Source: Clostridium sp. AM49-4BH (GTDB lineage Bacteria > Bacillota > Clostridia > Lachnospirales > Lachnospiraceae). Taken from it: 64,000 nucleotides of DNA. Both the position numbers and the translations under genes were made by a program. The stretch lies in NCBI RefSeq assembly GCF_003478335.1, contig NZ_QUFB01000011.1:6666-70665 (forward strand). The letters are read 5' to 3'. The notes under the pieces are model-generated. The model was not told the DNA's origin. It saw only the letters and a list, made by a program, of their open reading frames with translations, and made no database searches. Positions 56,624 through 64,000 of the stretch are shown one piece after another (position 1 is the first letter of the stretch; each line of letters begins with the position of its first letter).

Positions 56624-56699
56624 ACTTCCCATCTTATAACTTTCCCTGTCTTATAGCTTTCCCTGTCTTATAGCTTTCCCTGTCTTATAACTTTCCTTG
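56624..56699. repeat. 17-bp tandem repeat, about 4.5 copies, at the end of the phosphatase gene
   Basis: Plus-strand unit TTTCCCTGTCTTATAGC, repeated with minor changes. On the minus strand each copy carries TATAAGACAGGGAAAGC. The stop codon of the phosphatase gene lies inside the first copy. Confidence 0.9.
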
Positions 56700-57149
56700 C
56701 TTCCGCAAATATGCCAAAAATCCTTCACACCCATCCAACACATCTCGATACGTTTCATCAAAATTACCCGTATACCATGGGTCCGCAATCTCACCGGGAC
56801 GATCTGTGAAGTCCAACAAAAGGGACACCTTCTGCTCCGGATCCTTTCCAAAAATCCGCATCATATTGCGGTAGTTCCATTGATCCATTCCGATGATATG
56901 ATCAAAGTTGCGGTAATCACTTTTTCGTACCTGCTTGGCATAATGTTCCAAAACAGGGACTCCAACCTGTCGTAACTTTGCGACCGTTCCGTGGTGCGGC
57001 CCATTGCCAATCTCCTCTGTGCTTGTCGCCATGGAATCAATGTAAAAATTGTCTGTGTATCCGGCACGGTTTACAAGGTCCTGTAGGACGAACTGCGCCA
57101 TTGTGCTGCGGCAGATGTTGCCGTGGCAGATGAAACATACTCTAATCAT
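56685..57149 (-). CDS. Low-molecular-weight protein-tyrosine phosphatase
   Basis: A 154-residue cytoplasmic phosphatase. The P-loop is CHGNICRS (Cys8, Arg14; CX5R) and the general acid is in DPWYTGNF near residue 122. Works on phosphotyrosine proteins such as polysaccharide kinases, or on small phosphorylated metabolites. The C-terminus KQGKL runs into the 17-bp repeat. It marks the last chromosomal gene before the integrative element. Confidence 0.93.
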   Translation of the reverse strand: MIRVCFICHGNICRSTMAQFVLQDLVNRAGYTDNFYIDSMATSTEEIGNGPHHGTVAKLRQVGVPVLEHYAKQVRKSDYRNFDHIIGMDQWNYRNMMRIFGKDPEQKVSLLLDFTDRPGEIADPWYTGNFDETYRDVLDGCEGFLAYLRKQGKL

Positions 57150-57283
57150 AATTTTTCATATCCTTTTAACACCGTTCAATACCTGAAATCTCTTACCACA
57201 TCAATAATATTGAAACGATATATAATTTTTCATTATTTTCTTATTACACCCTGTAAATTACTATTTTCTTTCATTTGAAAGGT

Positions 57284-57319
57284 GTAAAAAAAGGTGTAAA
57301 ATCAAGGTTTTTGCACCTT
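57284..57319 (-). terminator. Terminator after the integrase gene
   Basis: Stem AAGGTGTAAAA / TTTTTGCACCTT with a 6-nt loop, and on the minus strand a run of seven T. The two AAAGGTGTAAAA copies here (57279 and 57290) could also be integrase arm sites. Confidence 0.7.
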
Positions 57320-57331
57320 GTCATTATGAAG

Positions 57332-58609
57332 TTAAAAATTAAATAACTCTTCCTCTTCATTGTTTTCTAACTCCATTGTTTTCAGCGATTCCTGCATAAT
57401 CATATTATTTTCCATTTGTGCTATGTTTAGCATCTCATCCCTCACATCATCTACTTGCAAATGAGTATAGGTATCAAAAGTTATATCCATAGAACTGTGT
57501 CCCATAATATACTTTAGCTTTGCCGGATTCATTCCAGATTTTGCCATCTTAGTACAAAAGGTATGCCTGCACACATGCGGAGTGACTGTTGGTAATGGTT
57601 CCTTATACAACTTGTTATACTTTTCACGAATGAACTGAAAGTATTTTTCCCAATGTAACGCCACCATCGGCATTCCATTTTGATCTAAGTATAGAAAACC
57701 TTTGTATCCATCTACTACCGGTTCCTTTTTTACTTTCTTTCGATTTTTTATAATCTTTCGAAAGCAATCCGCAACTTCTGGCGTCATCGGTACTTTACGC
57801 ACCCCTGCCGTTGTTTTGGTTTTCTGAATAATATATGACTTTCTTTCATTGTACACTCTAACCAACTGATGATCCACATTAATGATCATATGTTCAAAAT
57901 CAATATCACCTATTGTCAGTCCTACAAATTCAGAAATTCGAAGTCCGGTATTAAACAAAATAAATATACCCTCATACACTCTTTGATAATGTGCATCTTT
58001 GCGGACAAACTCCAAGAATAGTCTTTCCTGCTTTCTTGTAAGTGCCTGTCGGATTACACTATCATTCACAAGCACACTTGCCAACTCAAAATCAAATGGA
58101 TTTTTTCTAATAAAATCGTCTTCATAGGCAAGCCGAAATGCAGGACGCAACACACCTCGAATGGAATGAATAGAACTATATCCTCTGCCATTTTTTTGCA
58201 GATCAATCAACCATCCTCTGGCATCTGAAGTTTTTACAGATGAAATCTTTCTCTTTCCAAAAGGATCTTTTTTCAGAAAATTCACTACTGTTTTATAACC
58301 GAGTCTTGTACTCGGCTTAACACCTATTTTCTGAGAAATATAAAGCTCCACTAAAGCTAACACCGTCATATCGCCACGGCTCATTGCAATTTTATCCTGC
58401 TTGTCTTTCTGAATCCTTGCGATTTTCTCACGCAGTGATTCTTCTTTCTTTCCATGTACTGCAGGATCATTTGGAACCAACCGCTTTGAATAGACATACC
58501 GGGATTTACCCAATTCGTCTATATACTTATAACGATATCTGCCGTCCGCTAACTGAATTTCTCCATTATGCAGTTTTCGATTCTTTTTGTCTCTTCGACT
58601 TGTATACAT
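57332..58609 (-). CDS. int: Tyrosine recombinase/integrase, Tn916 type
   Basis: A 425-residue site-specific recombinase. N-terminal DNA-binding domain (DKKNRKLHNGEIQLADGRYRYKYIDELGKSRYVYSKRL), core-binding domain, and a catalytic domain with Arg in NTGLRISEFVGL, Lys in TKTTAGVRKVP, His-Arg in TPHVCRHTFCT, His in MGHSS and Tyr in DTYTHL. All catalytic residues are present, so it may be active. ATG at 58609 is preferred over GTG at 58624 because GAGG lies before it and it fits the Tn916 Int start. It marks the left end of the element. Confidence 0.93.
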   Translation of the reverse strand: MYTSRRDKKNRKLHNGEIQLADGRYRYKYIDELGKSRYVYSKRLVPNDPAVHGKKEESLREKIARIQKDKQDKIAMSRGDMTVLALVELYISQKIGVKPSTRLGYKTVVNFLKKDPFGKRKISSVKTSDARGWLIDLQKNGRGYSSIHSIRGVLRPAFRLAYEDDFIRKNPFDFELASVLVNDSVIRQALTRKQERLFLEFVRKDAHYQRVYEGIFILFNTGLRISEFVGLTIGDIDFEHMIINVDHQLVRVYNERKSYIIQKTKTTAGVRKVPMTPEVADCFRKIIKNRKKVKKEPVVDGYKGFLYLDQNGMPMVALHWEKYFQFIREKYNKLYKEPLPTVTPHVCRHTFCTKMAKSGMNPAKLKYIMGHSSMDITFDTYTHLQVDDVRDEMLNIAQMENNMIMQESLKTMELENNEEEELFNF

Positions 58610-58716
58610 AACATGCTTCCTCACTTTCCACTAAAGAAAGCTAAGCACTAGTATGACTTAAATATAATAGCATATTTTTATATTATGCTACAGCCCATTT
58701 AACAAAATCGTTTAGT

Positions 58717-58932
58717 TCAAAGTGCATTTGCCTCATCCACAAACTGCTCAAATAGTTTTCTCTTTATCTGAACACGATTTCCAACCATTAAAACATATGG
58801 TGCATATGGATTTTCCGCTACAATTGCTCTTATGCGGCTTCTTCCAATATGAAAATATGCGGCAGCCTCTTCAATCGTCATAGTATACTTTTGCCAAATA
58901 GGAATATCTAAATGGTCTGTTTGTAAAGGCAT
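58717..58932 (-). CDS. xis: Excisionase, Tn916 Xis-like
   Basis: A 71-residue MerR-like/winged helix protein: DIPIWQKYTMTIEEAAAYFHIGRSRIRAIV start and GNRVQIKRKLFEQFVDE end, both typical of Tn916-type Xis. ATG at 58932 follows GGAGG. Directly upstream of int as in Tn916. Confidence 0.88.
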   Translation of the reverse strand: MPLQTDHLDIPIWQKYTMTIEEAAAYFHIGRSRIRAIVAENPYAPYVLMVGNRVQIKRKLFEQFVDEANAL

Positions 58933-58949
58933 TGTATTCACCTCCAACA

Positions 58950-59159
58950 TCAATCTGGCATTTTTTCTGAAAGTCCTCTTGCCAAACCTTCCATTTCCAA
59001 ACGATAAATCATCAATCGAAGAAGATATTCTGCTATATGTCGAACACCTCGTTCCCAATCTTCTAATGTTCGGTAAGGAATTCTAAAATATGCGGCAAAT
59101 TGTTTCTGTGTCATGCCTGTTTGTTTCCTTGCTTCCTTTAATAATTCCTTTAGTTCCAT
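58950..59159 (-). CDS. XRE-type helix-turn-helix regulator, short
   Basis: A 69-residue protein with HTH core ARKQTGMTQKQFAAYFRIPYRTLEDWERGVRHI and a helical C-terminus. Strong GAGGAG before ATG. Just upstream of xis, so it probably regulates excision genes. Confidence 0.8.
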   Translation of the reverse strand: MELKELLKEARKQTGMTQKQFAAYFRIPYRTLEDWERGVRHIAEYLLRLMIYRLEMEGLARGLSEKMPD

Positions 59160-59698
59160 AATATCTCCTCAATAAATAATTTTTCATCCATATATTACCA
59201 CGCATTGTGTGCATTGTCAAGATATATGAAACATAATCTCCAGTTGAAATCACCGGTCACTGTGGTTAGCAGCACACTCTGGACTCGCACCATCTCTTAT
59301 AGACCATAAAGGGAGTATCATTATCATAGAACAGTCGCAACCACGGAATCACCACAATTCCTCTTTTGCATGGATGTTATCGCTCCCGGCATCTCACATC
59401 AGACAGATCAATCAAAAAAAATACCTGATAAGCTATCTCCTTTGTGTCTGTCCTACCGATCCTGGCGCATCTGCGGCACGGCGCAATGCGTAACTGTTCC
59501 TTACGTCCAGTGAAATCATCGTATTCAGTTGTCCGTGTCTAATAGGATTATTTCCTGTGGACACATCTAAATTATAAAAGCGGATTTTGAAAAATGGTAG
59601 ACTATTTGTTCCGTTGCAAATATAACGGAATAACAAGATATTCTTAAGAAACCCCTGAAAATATAATGAGGCAGCATACCTGCCACCTCATTTCATTT
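59160..59698. other. 539-bp spacer without a recognised gene
   Basis: Richer in G and C than the surrounding island. The longest frame (59433-59636, minus, 67 codons) has no ribosome site and no recognised family. The region may be the rest of a decayed gene or a non-coding segment of the element. I see no clear hairpin or repeat. Confidence 0.5.
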
Positions 59699-60310
59699 TC
59701 AAGAAATCTTGATTTTTTCTTTTATCTGTGCAGGAAGATCCAAATTTTCTCTTCCTGCGCAATATGTTATTTGAGAATAATATTGCTCATTTGTCCCCTT
59801 TGAAAAAATATATTGTACTTCATGTAGTTCTTCAAAGCGGCTGGCACTAATATCTTCGACTCGAAAAGAATACGGCACCAAACAATCATCTATCAACTGT
59901 CCCGTTGTATCTCTGTTTGGTCCACATAGAAGAATAAATCGAAAATTTGTAACTCCCACTTTATACACTGCGCTTATCGTCACAATGTCCGTAGCAATCA
60001 TTACATCACTACAAGTAACCTTATATAAATCTCCTAAATAATCCATTTTCTTTTCTGCAAGGTCATACGGATGCGTTTTGTCGAACATTACTTCTCCTGG
60101 TCGCAAACCATTTTTCTTCTTTGCATGAGCATAGAATCCTTTTGCTTTTAAATTTGTCTTTACTCCTGTCAAATGTTGAAAAGACGAGCTCTTAAAAACA
60201 ATTTCTACAACCGAATCATCATATACATAAAGAAATGTCCTTCCTGCAAGATATTTCTGATAGTTAACTGCCGCATTATGTATCTTTTTAATCAATGCTG
60301 ATTTTCCCAT
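59699..60310 (-). CDS. PBECR4-domain protein (BECR-fold nuclease-like, toxin candidate)
   Basis: A 203-residue protein fitting the PBECR4 family (phage Barnase-EndoU-ColicinE5/D-RelE-like nuclease 4): YLAGRTFLYVYDDSVVEIVFKSSSFQHLTGV near the N-terminus, FYAHAKKKNGLRPGEVMF and HPYDLAEKK in the middle, and a late VQYIFSKGTNEQYYSQI. Family membership is recalled from pattern only. The BECR fold is shared by RNA-cleaving toxins. AGAGAGG precedes ATG. There is no promoter between it and the terminator of the upstream RNA, so it seems to depend on read-through from that RNA. Confidence 0.68.
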   Translation of the reverse strand: MGKSALIKKIHNAAVNYQKYLAGRTFLYVYDDSVVEIVFKSSSFQHLTGVKTNLKAKGFYAHAKKKNGLRPGEVMFDKTHPYDLAEKKMDYLGDLYKVTCSDVMIATDIVTISAVYKVGVTNFRFILLCGPNRDTTGQLIDDCLVPYSFRVEDISASRFEELHEVQYIFSKGTNEQYYSQITYCAGRENLDLPAQIKEKIKIS

Positions 60311-60338
60311 TTCAATAATCCTCTCTTTCTTAGGCAGA

Positions 60339-60547
60339 AAAAAAGGGAAGCTTTCGCTTCCCTCAGAATCACCACTGGCAGTTTGCTTAAGCTGTTATAC
60401 TTAAACCAATCACATATGACCTAATCCTCATATTGGATATGACAATTTCCTCCAGGATACTGTGCCACGCAGTTTGTCATAACCGAAATTGACTATGACA
60501 TAGCCACAAATCTTTACATCCTTTGTGTGGATGTCCAGTGCTTTCTA
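60339..60547 (-). ncRNA. Structured RNA of about 210 nt in front of the PBECR4 gene
   Basis: Promoter at 60554-60582, terminator stem GGGAAGC / GCTTCCC with 4-nt loop and a run of seven T at the 3' end. Helices visible in the RNA: a closing helix CACTGG / CCAGTG joining start and end, hairpin ACATCC-ACACAAA-GGATGT, hairpin GTCATA / TATGAC, and CCAAT / ATTGG with TCAT/ATGA pairing inside. There is no convincing coding frame. The next gene starts 29 nt after the terminator. Confidence 0.6.
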
Positions 60548-60553
60548 CTTATT

Positions 60554-60582
60554 ATGATATGAAGAAACTCTGGTTTTGTCAA
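60554..60582 (-). promoter_or_regulatory. Strong promoter of the structured RNA
   Basis: Minus-strand TTGACA (60582-60577), 17-nt spacer, TATCAT (60559-60554). Confidence 0.8.
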
Positions 60583-60628
60583 TCTCATTTCTCCACATAT
60601 AATGCCGTCTATACTAAGTGAAACATGC

Positions 60629-60973
60629 TTATAATTTCTTGTCGTCTGCAATCTTTCGTAAACTTTGCAGATACTCAAACAAGATTTTCTGATATTGCGA
60701 TGGGAGCAATCTTACTTCTTGTATCAACATTATTTCTTGCATATTTTGTATTACAAGAATTTGTTCGTTTGTCTGAAACAATTCAAAAGGCTCCATACTC
60801 ATACCGCGACTTACCTTAATGATATTACTTTCACGAATATCATAATCTTCTTTTTTCGCGATGTCATACAATGTGCTAAGTGGCATTCCACTCTTCTGTG
60901 CAAATTTATACTTTGACATCTTCGTTTGTTCTAAGTAAAACATCAATTTTCTCCGGACTATGCTCTCATACAT
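60629..60973 (-). CDS. HTH (XRE-like) regulator upstream of the RNA/PBECR4 locus
   Basis: A 114-residue protein with an N-terminal HTH (TKMSKYKFAQKSGMPLSTLYDIAKKEDYDIRESNIIKVSRGMSMEPFELF, given in part) and a helical C-terminus with QNMQEIMLIQEVRLLPSQYQKILFEYLQSL, a common end of Clostridial XRE regulators. Its stop is 46 bp before the RNA promoter. It could repress that promoter; this is inferred from position only. Confidence 0.75.
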   Translation of the reverse strand: MYESIVRRKLMFYLEQTKMSKYKFAQKSGMPLSTLYDIAKKEDYDIRESNIIKVSRGMSMEPFELFQTNEQILVIQNMQEIMLIQEVRLLPSQYQKILFEYLQSLRKIADDKKL

Positions 60974-61160
60974 TCTTCAAGCATTCACATCCTTTCTGTG
61001 ACCACAATTGAATTATATAACAATGCCCAAAAATGAAAAAGACTAATTGTTCCACGATAGTCATCACGGTTTTCCGTAATAATACACTGTCATTTTTCAT
61101 TACCATTGTCAGGAATATAATATAATGTGAAATTTCCATTATTTTGGAATTTTCGGAGAA

Positions 61161-62239
61161 TCATGTGATTTTATTTGTTTTCTGATAATTTTTTATAATA
61201 CACTGTGCCTTTTGACACAACTGGTCGATGATGGTCGGATCTGATGTCGTTTCGATCTTGATATGTTCACTCAGGTTTATGATCCAATTACAGATTGCCG
61301 TCTTGGTGGATATGATTCGTATTCGAAAAAGATGCTCCTGTGTCTTTATCTTAGAGGTGGTCCGAAATTCCGTTTCCACTGCTTCAACAAGATATTCCTC
61401 TACCATAAGTGTGGCACTCACCGGCTTTTCATAGGACATTCTCGGATGTTCCTCCATATATCGTGAGATTCAAAGGAAGAATCGACACCCTCCAATTGAC
61501 TCATACACTTTCCCTGCTCCATCGGGTGCATCGCCACCTGCTGCATTCGGTCAATTCGATAATGAGACAAATTGTCTTTTCCAGCCGTATTGCAGATAAG
61601 ATAATACCAACCGCCACTAATGACCATGAAATATGGTGTTACTGTATATACTCTGTCCGATAGTTTCCCGTTTTTCCGATACCGGAATGTTATTTTTCTG
61701 ATTTTCTTGATTGCTTTTCCGATTTCCATTAAATATTGAAAAAGCCGCTCACACTGGCATCGCTTGAATGTCTCCCGGTATTTCACATATTCAAACCAGC
61801 TTCCAAAATATTTGCCTGCACATCGTTTTAATTTGTCCAGAATCCGACTGGCACATCCATCGTCCACGCCGGGTGAAAATAATATGCTGTCATGCAGCAT
61901 GCGTATCTCCGTATCTGAAAACAATCTGTCGTTCAGACAATATACCTTAATGTAGCCGCCGGGCTGCTCCGGGTTGGCAATCGCTTTCTCACAGATCTGA
62001 AGTTCCTCTCCCTCATTCAAGCACCACTGCGTTTCATGGAAAAAAAGATTGAGCTGACGAATGTTAGAGGATACCAGTTTCCGCAATGCCGGTCTTCCCA
62101 TCCTTCTTTCCGATTCAAATTCATCCTCCAATCTGTCACATATATATTCCATCGAGATCATATGATCCTTATCTGCATGGATCCATAGTATTCTAAGCAA
62201 CAATAATGGAATCATCTTTTTGCTGGTCGTTCGCCCCAT
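61161..62239 (-). CDS. WYL-domain transcriptional regulator (apparent frameshift near 61460)
   Basis: A DNA-binding N-terminal part (GRTTSKKMIPLLLLRILWIHADKDHMISMEYI), then a WYL domain (KKIRKITFRYRKNGKLSDRVYTVTPYFMVISGGWYYLICNTAGKD, given in part, with LSHYRIDRM). The C-terminal segment (YMEEHPRMSYEKPVSATLMVEEYLVEAVETEF) is in another frame starting about 61457. One added base near GAATCTCACG joins them. WYL proteins bind nucleic acid or nucleotide ligands and often control defence or mobile genes. The start at 62239 follows GGGAGA. Confidence 0.78.
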
Positions 62240-62356
62240 CTGTGTTCTTCTCCCTTCTCTCCACCAGAACACAGCCGCCTCTTTTCTTTTGTGCAAAAAG
62301 AAAAGAGGAGCCATGTTCCTGACATGTTCCTCTAATTCTTTACTAATGATTCATAT

Positions 62357-62611
62357 TCATTTACTTTCCAGGTTTGGCGGTATGTACTCTGTCAATTCTC
62401 CTAAGTCTACCTTCAAGTACAAACACAATTTACATAAAAACTTCAAGTCCCATCGTGTCTGTTTGTTCTGACAATATCTGTTGAAATTTGTACGTGGAAT
62501 GTCCAGTTCTTTGCAGACCTTCGTCTTGCTTATTCCACGGTCTTTCAAAATTTCTTCAGTGCGTAAATGAAGATGACCAAAATCAGTAACATACTCATTC
62601 GTACTTTGCAT
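62357..62611 (-). CDS. Small XRE-type DNA-binding protein
   Basis: An 84-residue protein, HTH core LRTEEILKDRGISKTKVCKELDIPRTNFNRYCQNKQTRWDLKFLCKLCLYLKVDLGELTEY given in part. The start at 62611 has AGGAG 9 nt upstream. It is followed by the WYL gene on the same strand, so the two may be one unit. Confidence 0.75.
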   Translation of the reverse strand: MQSTNEYVTDFGHLHLRTEEILKDRGISKTKVCKELDIPRTNFNRYCQNKQTRWDLKFLCKLCLYLKVDLGELTEYIPPNLESK

Positions 62612-62697
62612 GTGAAACATCTCCTATAAAAGTATACTTTTATTTTATAGGATTAGTCACATTTATATAATTCCCACTTGTGTCACTCACAGATGTA

Positions 62698-63042
62698 TTA
62701 TACTTTATTGTTAATAAAGGCAAATATTGATTCTCGCTGATGAAGGGTGATGAAGTGGTTAATATCCTCAAACATATCAACAATTTTAGTTTGTTCCTCT
62801 ACAGTTTTTGGTATTTTAATCCTTCCCTCAAGGAGTTCTTTATCTGTAATATTAACATTATTTCGGGCTCCAATATTAACTAACAGAAATAAATATTGAT
62901 CGAGTCTTTCTTTATCTTCTAAATAACACTGAATAAATCTCGTATAACTTCCGTTTTCCCCTGCTGTAAATGGTAATGATGTTGCTGCCGCATCACTTCT
63001 TGCTGTTTCTGCCGAAGCTGTCTCTGTATAACGCTCACTCAT
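62698..63042 (-). pseudogene. Type I restriction specificity subunit (HsdS) C-terminal fragment
   Basis: A 114-codon frame. The segment NNVNITDKELLEGRIKIPKTVEEQTKIVDMFEDINHFITLHQRE fits the end of an HsdS target-recognition half (the I-P-x-x-x-E-Q-x-K-I motif and the following helix). The first 35 residues (MSERYTETASAETARSDAAA...) do not look like HsdS and may come from another source. No hsdM or hsdR lies in the window. Likely a remnant or silent cassette. Confidence 0.6.
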
Positions 63043-63190
63043 TGGTTACTGATATCATAGCAAAATGAGTGTTATTTGTCAGTAACGCTATGTTTTGGAG
63101 CACTTACTGTGTCACGCGTCGAATTATAGTTCCCACCTACGGCAGTTTTACCGCAGATTAAATCCTACATCCGATCTGGAACACTCATTT

Positions 63191-63310
63191 TTAATCCTTT
63201 GAATAGACTGAAATCCTTTTGCCATAAGCATCGGAATATGTAAATCTATACAGGGCGTCTTCACTGCGATATCTCTCCTTATAGAAAACTCTTCCTTTTG
63301 AATTCTTTAA
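63191..63310 (-). pseudogene. N-terminal fragment of a second Tn916-type integrase
   Basis: A 39-codon stretch decodes to KNSKGRVFYKERYRSEDALY followed by RFTYSDAYGKRISVYSKD and a stop. This matches the integrase N-terminal DNA-binding domain pattern (KGR-L-GE-R-DGRY-YRYTDAYGKR-SVYA). No start codon or catalytic domain is left, so it is a remnant of an older element. Confidence 0.5.
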
Positions 63311-63341
63311 TTATAATAAACAAAAAAGAATCTATAGGAGT

Positions 63342-63506
63342 TTACAACAATGCAATCATCTTCTCTACTTCTAATCGCAATGTTTGTGCAAGTGTTTGAT
63401 TGTGACGCTTGGCATATTTTTTTCTGTCGTACTCATATTCCATCAGGCATACATCCACTTTCTTTGTTTTTGGATTCTCCACTTTCGGTCTTCTTGGCCT
63501 TGCCAT
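63342..63506 (-). CDS. 54-residue basic protein, possible ribbon-helix-helix type
   Basis: A frame of 55 codons: MARPRRPKVENPKTKKVDVC start, a strand-like VDVCLM, then helical EYDRKKYAKRHNQTLAQTLRLEVEKM. The start resembles small RHH/MobC-like proteins of conjugative elements (basic N-terminus, beta strand, two helices). The ribosome site is weak. Its role is unknown. Confidence 0.45.
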   Translation of the reverse strand: MARPRRPKVENPKTKKVDVCLMEYEYDRKKYAKRHNQTLAQTLRLEVEKMIALL

Positions 63507-64000
63507 TTTTATATATTTCCGTCACATCCTAACCACAGTATGCTTTTTGTCCTCCAAAAAATCAAGCACTTTCTCCATAATTTTCTCATTCATCCTTTTC
63601 CACATCGGCATGGATATACTACCATACTTTTATTATTCGGAATTTTTTCGTGTGGTTGTCACCCTACCAAAATTTCCTTTCCTTAAATGTTATGAAGCCT
63701 TCGCCTCTGTTTTCGTTTCCTTTTCTATTTGAGATTTAATTTAGCCACTCCTCATAAAAACTCCAATCTCCGTTTCCTTTCTTCCATCGTTCCAAATATC
63801 TTTCCTTCGTCTGATACATATCACTCGCAAACTAGAAAACTGTATGCCTAACTTCATAATTTTTTTCTTATTTCTTGTATTTTATTTTTTCTCTCTAAAA
63901 CACTTATATCACATTGTGCTAATAATTCCCAAAAAACATCTGCAGCAGATAATATTTCTGAAAAAATTCTTTTTTTACCATATATGTCTTTTTACCTATA
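63507..64000. other. A+T-rich end of the window with decayed reading frames
   Basis: There is no recognised gene. On the minus strand a short frame (MNEKIMEKVLDFLEDKKHTV, 23 residues) precedes the 54-residue protein, and near the window end a frame reads SAADVFWELLAQCDIS to a stop, looking like the C-terminus of a lost or frameshifted protein. The plus-strand frames here have no ribosome sites. Confidence 0.4.

Noticed and set aside
56624..56699. Possible CRISPR array
   Set aside because: Units are 17 bp and directly adjacent without spacers, and there are no cas genes. It is a simple tandem repeat.
59433..59636. 67-codon minus-strand frame in the island spacer
   Set aside because: No ribosome site and no family recognised. 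Kept only as part of the spacer description.

Overview
The window looks like a chromosomal contig from a spore-forming, anaerobic gut Clostridium relative, most likely Lachnospiraceae (Bacillota). The reasons are a Tad/Flp pilus operon with DUF6382-FHA, DUF5702 and Flp1-type pilin genes, a BofA-family gene, a rpsF-ssb-rpsR operon, tandem Ig-like/CAP secreted proteins, and strong AGGAGG ribosome sites throughout. This placement is inferred from gene content only.

Layout. 1-1.7 kb: end of a sodium/solute symporter, a 58-bp tandem repeat with operator-like palindromes, and an amidohydrolase. 1.9-7.5 kb: acyl-CoA ligase, PRTase-like protein, glycogen phosphorylase and a small lipoprotein. 7.5-16.7 kb: one compact minus-strand Tad pilus operon (tadZ, tadA, tadB, tadC, pilin, pseudopilins, prepilin peptidase, FHA protein) behind a TTGACA/TATAGT promoter. 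16.7-24 kb: BofA and DUF2508 genes in an unusual divergent order, an S8 protease, ClpX, tRNA-Arg(CCT), a D,D-carboxypeptidase and an SH3/NlpC-P60 hydrolase. 24.1-28.6 kb: an exopolysaccharide O-acetylation cassette (DHHW, MBOAT, DHHW, DUF4358). 28.8-32.4 kb: rpsR-ssb-rpsF, DUF951 and a peptide-binding lipoprotein. 32.6-33.0 kb: an orphan structured RNA with its own promoter and terminator. 33.1-39.0 kb: three paralogous Ig-like/CAP secreted proteins interrupted by ybaK. 39.2-46.8 kb: the complete F1F0 ATP synthase operon (atpZ-I-B-E-F-H-A-G-D-C). 47-57.1 kb: DUF402, serS, an Fn3-like protein, a degenerate PAS-GGDEF-EAL protein, galK, an OPT transporter coupled to a PqqD protein, and a low-molecular-weight phosphatase. 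57.3-64 kb: a Tn916-type integrative element or island (int, xis, HTH regulators, PBECR4 nuclease-like protein, WYL regulator, fragments of HsdS and of a second integrase).

Two points matter most. First, nine reading-frame breaks, each repairable by adding one base, fall in conserved genes including three ATP synthase subunits. This pattern points to deletion errors in the assembly rather than to nine pseudogenes. Second, in the island a roughly 210-nt structured RNA with a consensus promoter and an intrinsic terminator sits directly in front of a PBECR4 (BECR-fold nuclease-like) gene that has no visible promoter of its own. This is the layout of type III RNA-antitoxin/toxin systems but with an unfamiliar protein partner, and it is the best candidate for an undescribed system here.
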